Of a DNA stretch of 54,573 nt, positions 1 through 10,102 are shown in pieces (within the stretch, counting starts at the first letter, position 1; each line of letters opens with the position of its first letter). The position numbers were made by a program, and so were the translations under genes. Under the pieces are notes generated by a model. That model saw nothing but the letters and a program-made list of their open reading frames with translations, was not told where the DNA came from and did not search any database. This stretch comes from Lingula anatina (lineage: Eukaryota > Brachiopoda > Lingulata > Lingulida > Lingulidae), in contig NW_019774225.1 in NCBI RefSeq assembly GCF_001039355.2, forward strand, positions 538,675 through 593,247. The letters are read 5' to 3'.

Positions 1-2020
1 TGCAACTTAAATTTGTTAGGTGTGACAAGCCATTGACAGCTTTTAATTGTAGACCAAAACAAACTAATTTTAACATTTTATTTTTCTAAAAATGCCGATA
101 AAGAAATTTCAATGCACTTCTCTTGGTCTCATCTACGTATCAGAGTACAATACCCTCCTACACAAATGTAGAATTAAGTTGTTCATAAAATATCTAAGAT
201 GTAGTATTACATGCAAGGTGAACTACCAAAGCGTTTTTTTCTTTTTTGCGTCCTACACCAAATCTTAACGTTATAACGCCAAATATAATCTACATGATTT
301 CACCACTTATTCAATGGCTTCCCTTAATATTCACGAGACTGGACAGGTAACTGTTAAATCTTTCTCTATAGTAAAAAAAATAAAGATTTACTGACACTTT
401 TTTTTTAGAAACGGGAAAAATGAGTACGTTTTCAGTTGAAAAAAACAAAAACAAAACAAAATAAACTCAACTGGTAGATTATTGCATTAGGATTGTGTGG
501 AAAATAAAAAAATGCAATCTTCCCGAGAATTTGATATTTTTAAATTTCTCAATGTCTTTATAATTCGCTTAATCTTGTTATCTAATTCTCATTCTCTCTC
601 TCAAAATCTGCAGAACCACAGACAAAATGAAATTTAAAAAAAAAGCATTTAAAAATGAGTTATTTATATCTATTAAAATAAACTTTTCCTATTCGCTGTA
701 ACATATTAATAAAAGTGATCTTTACAGTACCTCTCGAGGGGAGGGAGGGGGCGTACACCGGGGCTCTCGTCAAGAAGCCCTTCTCAGCCTTCTAACTGTT
801 ACAAAAATCTTCCGAAGGACGGGTAGAGCAATGATTTATAATGAAAAGAAAATTGTTTCATTTCTTTTGGGAAATTACATTTGCTAGCTTCAAACATGAA
901 ATAATAAAAATTAAGATAACTTAGGTGATCAAGATCGCCGCTATTTGAAATCTTTGGTGTGGACATCACTTCCGGACAACCTTATATTACTACAGGCAAT
1001 CTAATTTGCATATAAGAGAAAAAAATGCTTTTTTTCTGGTTTTGAGTCATGTACAGTTTTTAATACTTTTGTAAATAACAATGTCCCTTTACCCTCACAG
1101 CTTTCCAATCATTTGATCGACATGCCCTGTTTATTAATTTATTTATATAAATTATAAACCTTCATATCACAGGCGTGAATCACGTTATCACGTCCAAGTC
1201 ATAACATTGTTAAACTAGCGCCAATAACTGCAGTGGAGAATGTAGGTCAATTGCCTGTACAATTCTCCCATAGCGTTATTGATTTTTTCCGGAGTGGAAC
1301 ATTTTAGGGAGAGCCGGACGGGTGAGAGAAGTATCAGTTCAACAGCAAAATATAAATAAAGCGTGGAGCTGCTAAAATCAGAGACTTTTACAAACATTTA
1401 GACAAGTTGTAAAAATATCCCACTTTTCCAGTTCCACCGTGTAGCACATTCAGACAATATGATACATCTCCATGCCATCAGTGTCTCCCTAAAAATTTGT
1501 TGACCACGTTAACTGTTCAACTCCCGGCAGAAGATGAACCTGCCAACGATAGTTTTGATACACAGGTGTAGAAGCCGCACCCTGAACTTCAGATCTTAAT
1601 AGCAATTAACCTTTGCCGTTTCAAGTAACTGGAAACGACAAGGGTATGCCATAGTGTAGAGGTTTGATTCAAGTTATCTCTGAAGTTCAGGGTAAGCAGC
1701 CGGAATAGGGCGGGACGGGAGGAGGGGGGGGGGGGCATTTAACCCTTTCACAACCAGGGGCCGAATGCGTTCCCTCAGCACTAACCAGTCAATTTATTTA
1801 AGAATCAGTCACTTTTATTATTATGCATTTTCAAACTTTAATTAGGCGTAAGAGGGGGAAAGGGGGGGGGGGTCAACTCTTTCACAATCAATATTTATAA
1901 TATTTATGTCCAAGTTCTACATGAAGAGAGAGTGATCGCAGCACTTTTTCCACCCTGGTCCGGCAACCCAAGGCCTTCACCTGTTAGTGGTCGGTCGTTA
2001 ACAAGTCAGGAAGACAGCAC
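1..2020. other. No gene recognised (left edge)
   Basis: AT-rich sequence with poly-A/T and G-rich tracts (around 1725-1735 and 1860-1872). I found no convincing exon on either strand. The short open frames here have no recognisable domain and no supporting splice pattern. Confidence 0.5.
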
Positions 2021-2021
2021 T

Positions 2022-2765
2022 ATGGACACTCAGGTAAAGTGACCATTAGTGTTGGGGTCATCAGTTGACCACAATACAGGAGCCACTGTCAATGGGTTAT
2101 ATTTGCATTTTTTCATAGATTTTGTATTAATACTAAGTTTATATATGGTATCAATAATTACCCGTGATCAGACATAAATTTTCTGTCAACAGGTTTCTGT
2201 AGCTAGAAAAGCAAGTTTTTGAGATTTGTGCAGATAACAGATAAAAATCAGTAAGAAGACAGGAATGGGTTAGCCTCTTTTTTTAACTAAATTTTCCATG
2301 TTTTGACATTTCGATGTGTTAAGATAAAATTGTAAGTGGATTTATTACAGCTCAGTATTCCTTATGGTTATTGTTAAAGTAAAATGGTATGTGTATTTAT
2401 TATTATTATTATGCTAGAAATTCATTTGTTGACTACAGCTCAGTATTCCTTATGGTTAACTGATACAGAATGTTGCCAGTGTTAGGTGGACTGTTGTGTT
2501 CAGTTGATAACTTAAAATATTGAAATGGTGCTGACAGAGAACAGCAATAAAACATTGAAATCTTTTTGGCAAGTCATATAGTATTACACTTACAGGTGAT
2601 TTTCTTTTTTTTTTTCATTTTTCATTTTTCTTTCTTTCTATTTTTTGACCTCCCCAATAGCAATTTAGTGAGACTCGTCGTGGAGATCCAACTATCTGTG
2701 GGAATGGTCCCTTTAAAGTCTGTAATATGTGTCGTGGTTTAATCAAATATTCATTTGGAGTTTGA
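2022..2765 (+). pseudogene. Possible two-exon FLYWCH-like zinc-finger fragment
   Basis: A tentative reading. A four-codon start exon (2022-2033, MDTQ) ends at a good donor (CAG|GTAAAG). An acceptor near 2660 (CCAATAG) opens a 34-codon frame, 2661-2765, ending in TGA. The joined reading is in phase and carries SETRRGDPTICGNG followed by CNMCRGLIKY. That loosely recalls the start of FLYWCH fingers (RG..L..NGY.F...... G.IYW), but the trailing W.C..H.H part is absent. It could be a remnant of a MULE-type or FLYWCH protein, or chance. A similar short start exon (ATG GAA ACA CAC CTT CAA G|GTAACC) is seen at 5732. Confidence 0.22.
2348..2459. repeat. Direct repeat of a 24-bp unit
   Basis: The unit ACAGCTCAGTATTCCTTATG plus GTTA occurs at about 2348-2371 and again at about 2436-2459, 88 bp apart. 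A related tract (ACTGTTGTGTTCAGTTGATAAC) at about 2490-2511 has a close copy at about 6131-6152. The 2.0-2.55 kb and 5.65-6.2 kb stretches therefore appear to be diverged copies of one duplicated segment. Confidence 0.6.
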
Positions 2766-3499
2766 TATTGTCTTAAGTGAACAAAACGATGTTTCTTTTT
2801 TAACTGTTTATTCTGTCACTTAGTCATTGGATATATATACATTTGATACATTAAAAAATGAAATGGTTTAAATTGGGTTTTAACTAGTAAACACTTGAAT
2901 TCTTTGAAATTGAAACCCTTACCTCTTTCCCTTTCGTTTTTCAACTGTAAAGATAGATGAGTGATTTTCCAGCGTAATATCATGTATTTGATTAAGTACA
3001 ATTCTTTTTTTATAGATGATCTATCAAGACAATGTATCTGATCATGGAATCAAATGGTGTGAGGAATACTGAACCTACACAATATAAAAGTTATAATTAT
3101 TGATTAACACTGAACAAATAAAAATTGTATCAATTACAAAAATATGATTGTTTTTTAGTTATCCAAAAATAGCAATGTTTTAAGGTAGTAGTTTGTGTTC
3201 TGTTTCTGTATCTATCATTGAGAGTTATAGAAAGGATTTTTTATGATTGTAGTGATGACACCTGGTGTGGTCCTTTTTATGCCAGTAAGTATTTCATAGA
3301 CATCATTGTCAGTAATGATGGTGATATGCTCCGTGGTAAAAGTGTCATCACCTTTATGATAGTATTCTGTTCTTTCATCTTCATATGTATGATGGGTTAT
3401 GTCATTATTGATGGACAGTTTATTTTCCATGTCTGTCTGGTTTCTCACAAGTGTGCATTCTTTTAGGGCTAGTGCAGGCCAGTTTTGTTATAATCTCTT

Positions 3500-3641
3500 T
3501 TTCCCACAGAACTCACATGTATCATGCTTTTCTCCAGTATGAATGGTTTCATGGGCAGTGCAAAAAAACTTGTTTAAAAGTTTTGCCTCCAGTGTAAATT
3601 ATTTCATGGTAAGTGCAATTCCCTTTTGGAGTGAACATTTC
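3500..3641 (-). pseudogene. Decayed zinc-finger units 3' of the finger array
   Basis: Read on the minus strand, this stretch still shows finger landmarks: a KGNCTYHE-like helix end, a TGGK linker-like segment, and TGEKHDTCEFCGKK at about 3500-3545. They fall in different frames and are separated by stops. They are best explained as one to two further C2H2 repeats lost from the reading frame of the adjacent array by frameshift. Length and spacing match the 84-bp finger period. Confidence 0.65.
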
Positions 3642-4634
3642 CTAAAAAAAATTACAGATATTTTTGTCTCCAGTTTGATTTTTTTCATGAAGTTTACAAG
3701 ATTTTTTTTGTGTAAAAGTTTTGTCACAGAATCCACACTTGTAAGGTCTCTCTCCTGTGTGAATTCTCTCATGATGTATGCAATTTGTTTTGCTTGTAAA
3801 TGTTTTGTCACAGAATCTACACATGTAAGGTTTCTCTCCAGTATGAATTCTTTCATGCAAAGTGCAATTGCCTTTTTGAATAAAAGTTTTGTCACAGAAT
3901 CCACACTTGTAAGGTCTCTCTCCTGTGTGAATTCTCTCATGATGTATGCAAGATTTTTTGTCTGTAAATGTTTTGTCACAGAATCTGCACTTGTAGGGTT
4001 TCTCTCCTGTGTGAATTCTCTCATGATACATGCATTTTGTTTTGCTTGTAAATGTTTTGTCACAGAATCTACACTTGTAAGGTTTGTCTCCAGTATGAAT
4101 TCTTTCATGCACAGTGCAATTGCCTTTTTGAGTAAAATATTTGTCACAGAATCTACATTTGTAAGGTCTCTCTCCGGAGTGAATTCTTTCATGCTTTATG
4201 CAGGAAGTTTTGTCTTTAAAAGTTTTGTCACATAATCTACACTTGTAAGGTTCTTCTCCTGTGTGAATTCTTTCATGCTTTATGCAGGAAGTTTTGTCTT
4301 TAAAAGTTTTGTCACAGAATCTGCATTTGTAAGGTTTCTCTCCTGTGTGAATTCTTTCATGCCTTGTGCAATGTGTTTTGGCTATAAAAGTTTTGTCACA
4401 GAATCTGCACTTGTAAGGTTTGTCTCCGGTATGAATTCTTTCATGCACAGTGCAATTGCCTTTTTGAGTAAAAGTCTTGTCACAGAATTTACACTTGTGA
4501 GGTCTCTCTCCTTTGCACATTTTTACTGAGTGCAGTAAGAACTTAATTGGTGGTGTAAAAGTCTTGTCACAGAATCTACCTGGTAAGTCACTTGTATAAG
4601 GTGTAAGACAAGGCTTGATCTGTCCTTTCCAATA
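3642..4634 (-). CDS. C2H2 zinc-finger array protein (last exon)
   Basis: Likely nuclear DNA-binding protein. From the Met at 4520 to the stop there are 292 residues made of tandem 28-residue C2H2 fingers (consensus YKCRFCDKTF...C..HERIH) joined by TGEKPYK-type linkers. Nine fingers have the full C2H2 ligand set. A tenth near the C-terminus has lost its last His (HEKNQ) and the protein ends soon after in CNFF. The frame stays open upstream of the Met through a degenerate finger (GRFCDKTFTPPIKF, first Cys missing) to a good acceptor (CACAATTTCAG) at 4635/4634. The exon therefore probably starts there, and 5' exons are unassigned. No KRAB, BTB or other effector domain is visible. Neighbouring fingers are nearly identical at DNA level, which suggests recent unit duplication or gene conversion. 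Confidence 0.85.
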   Translation of the reverse strand, partial: YWKGQIKPCLTPYTSDLPGRFCDKTFTPPIKFLLHSVKMCKGERPHKCKFCDKTFTQKGNCTVHERIHTGDKPYKCRFCDKTFIAKTHCTRHERIHTGEKPYKCRFCDKTFKDKTSCIKHERIHTGEEPYKCRLCDKTFKDKTSCIKHERIHSGERPYKCRFCDKYFTQKGNCTVHERIHTGDKPYKCRFCDKTFTSKTKCMYHERIHTGEKPYKCRFCDKTFTDKKSCIHHERIHTGERPYKCGFCDKTFIQKGNCTLHERIHTGEKPYMCRFCDKTFTSKTNCIHHERIHTGERPYKCGFCDKTFTQKKSCKLHEKNQTGDKNICNFF

Positions 4635-4639
4635 CTGAA

Positions 4640-5070
4640 ATTGTGTTCACAATTCAACTCTCAGAGCACCATAAGAATATCCATTTGGATTCTGTATGAA
4701 CTTGTTGTTAACATTACCAATGCACCCAGTTTTTGTACAGAGAAATGCATAAAGTTGTATTAGGAACCCCCTGTTTAAAATCTTGAATCCAGTCATTCTA
4801 TTGGATGATGTTAACTGCTGGTTACAGTGGACATATCTGATTGGTTGAAGTCATTTCTCTTCAATACTTCAGATGCCATAATTTAAAGATGTTATCTGCA
4901 CAACCCACTGCATATAATTATCTGTTATTACTTCACTAAGCATTGGTAAACATGTACCATGACACCATCAAGCAAACATCTAGCTAGTTAAAAGACAAGA
5001 TGTGATTTTATCAGTTAGTTTGTATTTGTCACACATGTCAGGCTGGTTCTGTACATGATGTGATAAGTCA
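4640..5070. other. No gene recognised between zinc-finger exon and MITEs
   Basis: This should contain the intron or 5' part of the zinc-finger gene, but I could not identify an upstream coding exon. Confidence 0.4.
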
Positions 5071-5076
5071 TTCAAT

Positions 5077-5243
5077 CAGGCCCGTAGCCAGCAATTTCAA
5101 AAGGGGGGTTCTTTTTCTGAAAAAGTGGACCTTTTCCCATAAAAACTCCATGTACCTAGATCAAATTTTACCCAGAGTGGACCTTTTTCCAGCAAAAGGG
5201 GCGGTTCTTTCGAACCCCCTGAACCCCCCCTGGCTACGGGCCT
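5077..5243. mobile_element. MITE with GGCCCGTAGCCAG termini
   Basis: The left end CAGGCCCGTAGCCAG (5077 on) and the right end CTGGCTACGGGCCTG (to 5243) form perfect 15-bp terminal inverted repeats around about 135 bp rich in GGGG/CCCC and TTTTTCTGAAAAAGTGGAC. The flanks TTCAAT on both sides look like a target-site duplication. No coding capacity, so it is a non-autonomous DNA element. Confidence 0.8.
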
Positions 5244-5273
5244 GTTCAATTAATTCAATTTATGAAACTCTTC

Positions 5274-5423
5274 AGCAGCCAGCAGTTTCAAAAGTGGGTT
5301 CTTTTTCTGAAAAATTTATCTTTTAATATGCAATCTTCGTGTACTTAGATAAATTTTGCTCAGAGGAAACATTTTCCCCAAAAAAAAGGGAGCCCACGCA
5401 CCCCCCCCCGGCTACTGGGCCTG
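5274..5423. mobile_element. Second, degraded copy of the same MITE
   Basis: AGCAGCCAGCAGTTTCAAAAGTGGGTTC at the left and CCCGGCTACTGGGCCTG at the right are mutated versions of the termini of the element at 5077-5243. The internal TTCTTTTTCTGAAAAA block is also shared. The pair lies in direct orientation about 30 bp apart. Confidence 0.65.
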
Positions 5424-5429
5424 TTCAGG

Positions 5430-6575
5430 TTAAGAACTTTATATAAAAATTTGGTTCAGTTATAGGTATTAAAAATTTATTCATTAACTCCATCAAGGCA
5501 TGTTACTTTCAAAAAAGAGCTAGAATGGACTTTTTTAATGTGTGCATGTGCAATTTTTTTTACCTTTTGTGACTGGATTTTTTCCAGCTTTTCTGTTTCA
5601 AACATAAGTTATCTCTCTCAGCTTATGATCATGTTAAGTTTTGTCTTTCAGAGTAGTGTTCCAATAGACCAGGGAAACACTAGTTGAAAATAGCTGTAAT
5701 ATCAGTGAGCCACCACACCATTAAGACAGAGATGGAAACACACCTTCAAGGTAACCCAGATATGTACATGTATGTCATGTTATTTAGTTTTCTTAATGAT
5801 GTAGTCATTGAATTTGCTGTCTAAAAGTTGAGGTACTCTTTCTTTCATTACATTAATTGATATCATATGACCAATTTGAGTTTTTTGTAATTTAGCTTTA
5901 CTCATAGGAAATACTGCCAGTGTTCATTTGTGGTTATGTTCATCAAATAGATTAAAAAATGAAAGAGGGTAGACACAGTAGTATTGATGGCTGGTCAGAA
6001 AACCAAACCAAACAAAAATATTTGGATCAGTAAAAAATATTTTACTTCTTTTATAGACATGAAAGTCTGTGTTTTCAAAGAATTTATTTCATGGTTTACT
6101 CTTAGCAAATAGTACCAGTGTTAAATGAACTGTTGTGTCCAGTTGATAACAATTTAAAATATTGAAAGCTTTCTCACATGAAAGTGTGTACAGGTTGTCA
6201 GGAACCATAGTATAGAAAAAAGTGTAATTAGTACTTTTAAGACTTTCATACATGATGTTCATACATAACTCAATCAGAGGAAGCCATGGTTTGATAAAAT
6301 TCAGACATGGGAAGCCAAGTTGTACAAGTTGTTCAGATAATGCTTCACACCTTGCAGTTCAAATTTTTATGTCCTTTGTACCGAAGCCAGTAAACTGTTA
6401 GAATTTGATTACAGGGTGTTATTAGGAGTGCCCACCAGGAAGAGGGTGGACTTGTGTATGAAGTAACCAATCAGTTTCTAAGCTATGTGATGGACAGTTT
6501 AACTGATAAAGCTTAGTATAAAAATCTGTGAACTTAAATCTAGGGGGGAGAGATAGAAAAGCAATATGTAGAGGG
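5430..6575. other. No gene recognised; diverged copy of 2.0-2.5 kb segment
   Basis: It contains a short start-codon exon candidate at 5732 and, near 6110-6175, a copy of the 2472-2525 sequence. No domain-bearing frame was seen. Confidence 0.4.
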
Positions 6576-6580
6576 AGAGA

Positions 6581-6806
6581 GTAAGACCCCATTTCCAGAG
6601 ATTAGATCGATCTACTTTAGATCGACCTAACTCCCTGGGGGTTCATGCTAAATAGCTGTCAGTCGAGCGAACACGAAAGTTAATTACCCCCTTACAGCTT
6701 GTAAACAGTAGGCGGGATGGACATTTAAGCCGGATTATCTGACAGTAATCTAGAGAGACTTCCCGCAGGGATAGATCGATCTAAAAGCTCTGGGAATACA
6801 GCCTAA
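6581..6806. mobile_element. MITE with TTAGATCGATCTA-containing inverted ends
   Basis: The left end TAAGACCCCATTTCCAGAG...TTAGATCGATCT and the reverse complement of the right end (TTAGGCTGTATTCCCAGAG...TTTAGATCGATCTA) match over about 33 bp with mismatches. They enclose about 225 bp without coding capacity. The motif GCAATATGTAGAGG occurs on both sides, at about 6561 and 6823. Confidence 0.6.
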
Positions 6807-7204
6807 GATGTAGAAAGAGAGCAATATGTAGAGGAGATATGTAGAGAGAGAAGGAGAGAGAGGCTTGTACCATGTAACTGTTAGTGTAGTAAAATATATT
6901 CTGGTGAAGTTACAACATAACTTTATTTTATGTAATGTGGGGCCCCGGCATGGTCTTAAGGGGGTTCCCCACAAGGTGACCATAAAACCAACAGACCTTG
7001 TGAAGAGTAAAAAACATTTACTTCTTTAGCCTGTTGTTAAGATCTTGGACATAATAAGATTCCTTTTTATGTCCAAGTTAAGGTGAACACTTTGATTGCT
7101 TTTAGAACTTTTAAAACTATTTTTGCTAATCTTGTTGAAATTTTGGTTGCTGTTTGGTATCTGTATATTTGCCAGTTTTGATGTCGAGTTGTTTTTTCCT
7201 TCAG

Positions 7205-7366
7205 AATTTTGGTACATTTCTTGTGGAAGTAGTGACCAAGGACCAGGAATTGTGGATGGTTGCTGAGGCTCTGATGTGTTTGCAGACGATCATCTGGACC
7301 TGTTGTCATGGAGATCAGGGTAGCAATCAAACTCCAGACCATATGGTACCACAGCTGACAGCTAAG
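7205..7366 (+). pseudogene. Frame-broken HEATR3-like exon
   Basis: An exon-sized block is flanked by a strong acceptor (TTTTTTCCTTCAG) and a donor (AAG|GTAAAA). The first frame reads FGTFLVEVVTKDQELWMVAEAL, in two pieces FGTFLVEVVTKDQ and ELWMVAEAL. This resembles the C-terminal repeat of the ribosomal-import HEAT protein HEATR3/Syo1 (LWVVAEALD..FDVFAD). The expected continuation DVFADDH follows in another frame, and MEIRVAIKLQ follows in the third. At least two frameshifts therefore break the exon while its splice sites remain. I saw no further exons of such a gene. Family assignment is from memory and moderate. Confidence 0.45.
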
Positions 7367-7389
7367 GTAAAACTGCTTCTTGTGGTATA

Positions 7390-8265
7390 AATTAATTTAT
7401 TTAATCATTAGCAATTCATTAGCAGTTGCATTATCTGCATAGTGGACAATACGAATAAGTGTCATTTTTTCTTACTAAAATGATTCCTGCAGTTGGGTAT
7501 TTAATATATTCTTTTACAGTGTAACAATATCTTTATTTAAAGACATTTTGATCAATTTAAGCAATAGATATCGTCTGAAGACATACTGTGACATTTTTCC
7601 AGATTAATTAACAGAAGAGAAGCCTATAGGAGACCACCTTCCTCTCAGGATGACAGCAAGGACAAATCTGGTGCATTTCATCAAATGCAAATCTTGACCA
7701 GTAGAACTAAGACACGTTTTTATTCTCAAAGTTACTTAAAACTCAGCAGTAATTGGGATCAGAGAAACTATTTAGAGTGTCACTTTTAGTTTCATAATTT
7801 TCTGGTGTCAAGACAGTTTTATATAAGAAAACACTGACATTTAGTATTAATATTTTTTCATTCTTTTTTCCACAACTTTTATGATAGCCCCATTGGAAGA
7901 TTCATATGTTATAGAAAGCAACATTAATTTTTGGCAATAAGATTATTTCATTTTTCCCCACAACTTTATAGTAGTCCCATTGGATGATTCACGAGTCATT
8001 GCAAGAGACTGATATAGTACGTAAAACTTATTTTTGTTTACAGCCTTTTATCAAAATTAAATATCAAAATGTGTGGGGCAGTATTGTCTGTTTAAACTTT
8101 GACCGACTAACTAAGACAACCAAGTGATTAAATTTCTCTTCAGTTTGCTCACGAGCAATTAAATGATGTTTTAAAAGAAATTGTTTTTGTCATGTTTAAG
8201 ATGTTGAATCATTGTCTCATTTAAAAAAAGAAAGAAAAACAAAACACATTTGATTACACAAAATT
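7390..8265. other. No gene recognised
   Basis: AT-rich. A short tract is partly duplicated at about 7868-7918 and 7960-8010 (TTTTTCCACAACTTTTATGATAGCCCCATTGGA against CCCCACAACTTTATAGTAGTCCCATTGGATGATTC). Nothing coding was identified. Confidence 0.4.
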
Positions 8266-8306
8266 TATATTTTATTGTAAAATTAAGAAAAGGTCATTTG
8301 AAGTTT

Positions 8307-10070
8307 TTAACTGGCTGCTTCAGAGGCAATAGTAGTTCTGCAATGATGACCTTGAAAAATAAGAAGATGAAAATATTAAAACATAATTCAGTTAAAATGT
8401 ATTAGCTGTAAAAAGATGTTGACAGTAACTCTGCAACCAGTAGCTCCCAGCTGCTATCATATAATTACTGTACAGCTTTTACCAGCTGTTTGACATAGTA
8501 TACCTCTTAAAAACTGAAAGTTCACTTACTTATGATGCCATCAAAACAAGGAAACAAACAAAAAGAACTTCCTTGTGACTGTATAATGATTCTGTTCTTT
8601 TTTAAAATGCTGTCAAATTTCTAAATATCAGAAGTGATTAGATTTATTCAATAACAACAACAAAAATAACAACAACAATAATAATAATAACCATTTGTGT
8701 TCTTGATCTTCGTCTGAAGCAAGACGTGAAAAGACCTAAAAATTTCCACCTAGATGGACGACTGTCCTTGGGAGCTGAAATATATGACACAATATTAACT
8801 TAGTTATATGCAATAATATATAACCTTCAATATGTAGTCAGTGCACCACATTATTTCATGCATGCAACTGTACTGAAAATCTTTTACAATTATTTAAAAT
8901 AAACAAATTGGACAAGTAAAGCCCATAATGTGTTTACACATCAATAGGCAGTGTAAGTGTGTGTGTGTGTGTGTGTGCATGCATGCCCAATCACATTCCG
9001 TCAGTGTAATAAATAAATCCCTATTCTATTGATCCTGCTATCTTACCTCTCTCTTTCATGTCCTCTGTCAGGGTTGTTGTGTCATTGATACTGACTGATG
9101 AAAGACAAGAAAACAAATTAAACATCCCATACATGTGCACAACAAAGATTCAATACATTACTGAACATAGTCAAAGATACATTGAAAGATTTAGATAACT
9201 GAACAGTGAATTTTAACTCAGTGTTTGTGCGTGGAGTCTCCACCCTTAAGTCAATCTGTGGTGTGTTTACAATTTTTTAAGTGTCTTATATGAATTCCTG
9301 TTAAATTGTCCTTACTGTCTTACCTTTTTCTTTGATGCCCTCAGCATCTGACACACTCTCTGTGTCTTTGATATCAGCTGAAGAAAAAATGATATCAAAT
9401 AAAATTTTAACATTCTATATCTGTGCATGTTTAAATAGGATTCAGCATTACAATTTGTTAAGAACATTCAAAGATTTAATTGACTTTTAAAATGATCTTC
9501 TTAAGTATGCTAAAGACCAGACTTTGTTTGAGCAACATGATTGTGGTGTGTATAAATGTGTGTGTGTGTGTGTGCGCATGCAGGTGTCAGAAGTATATTA
9601 AAATTCACAATTATTTTACTGAGATTCCAGCCTTACCTATCTTCTCAATACTTAGGGTCTTAACAATTGCTACATTGTTCTCTTCTTTGGTATCACCTGA
9701 AAGAACAGAACTGAATTTTAAGAAATACCAAGCGAAGATAAAGTATCTTCTTAAGGCTTCATTCACATGCAATGTCTATTTTCTAAATTCTATTTTCTAT
9801 TCGCGGTATGTCTTATGATCACGGTCTGTGCCCTGAATATCCCGCAGCATAATTACTGGCAGCACGAGCCAGTTACTATAAGTTACTATAAATAACTGGC
9901 TCGCGCTGCCAGTAATTACGCGGCGGGATATTCAGGGCACAGACAGTGATCATAAGATACCGCGAATAGAAAATAGATTTTTAGAAAATAGACATTCCAT
10001 GTGAACGAAGCCTTAGACTATCAAAGGCCAGAATTACTGTGTGTGTGTATGTTCGTGTGGGAGTGTGCTA

Positions 10071-10102
<32 letters not shown>

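Noticed and set aside
3543-4529. Long plus-strand open frames rich in CFVTES repeats
   Set aside because: They are the antisense shadow of the minus-strand zinc-finger array. Their repeat period follows the fingers.
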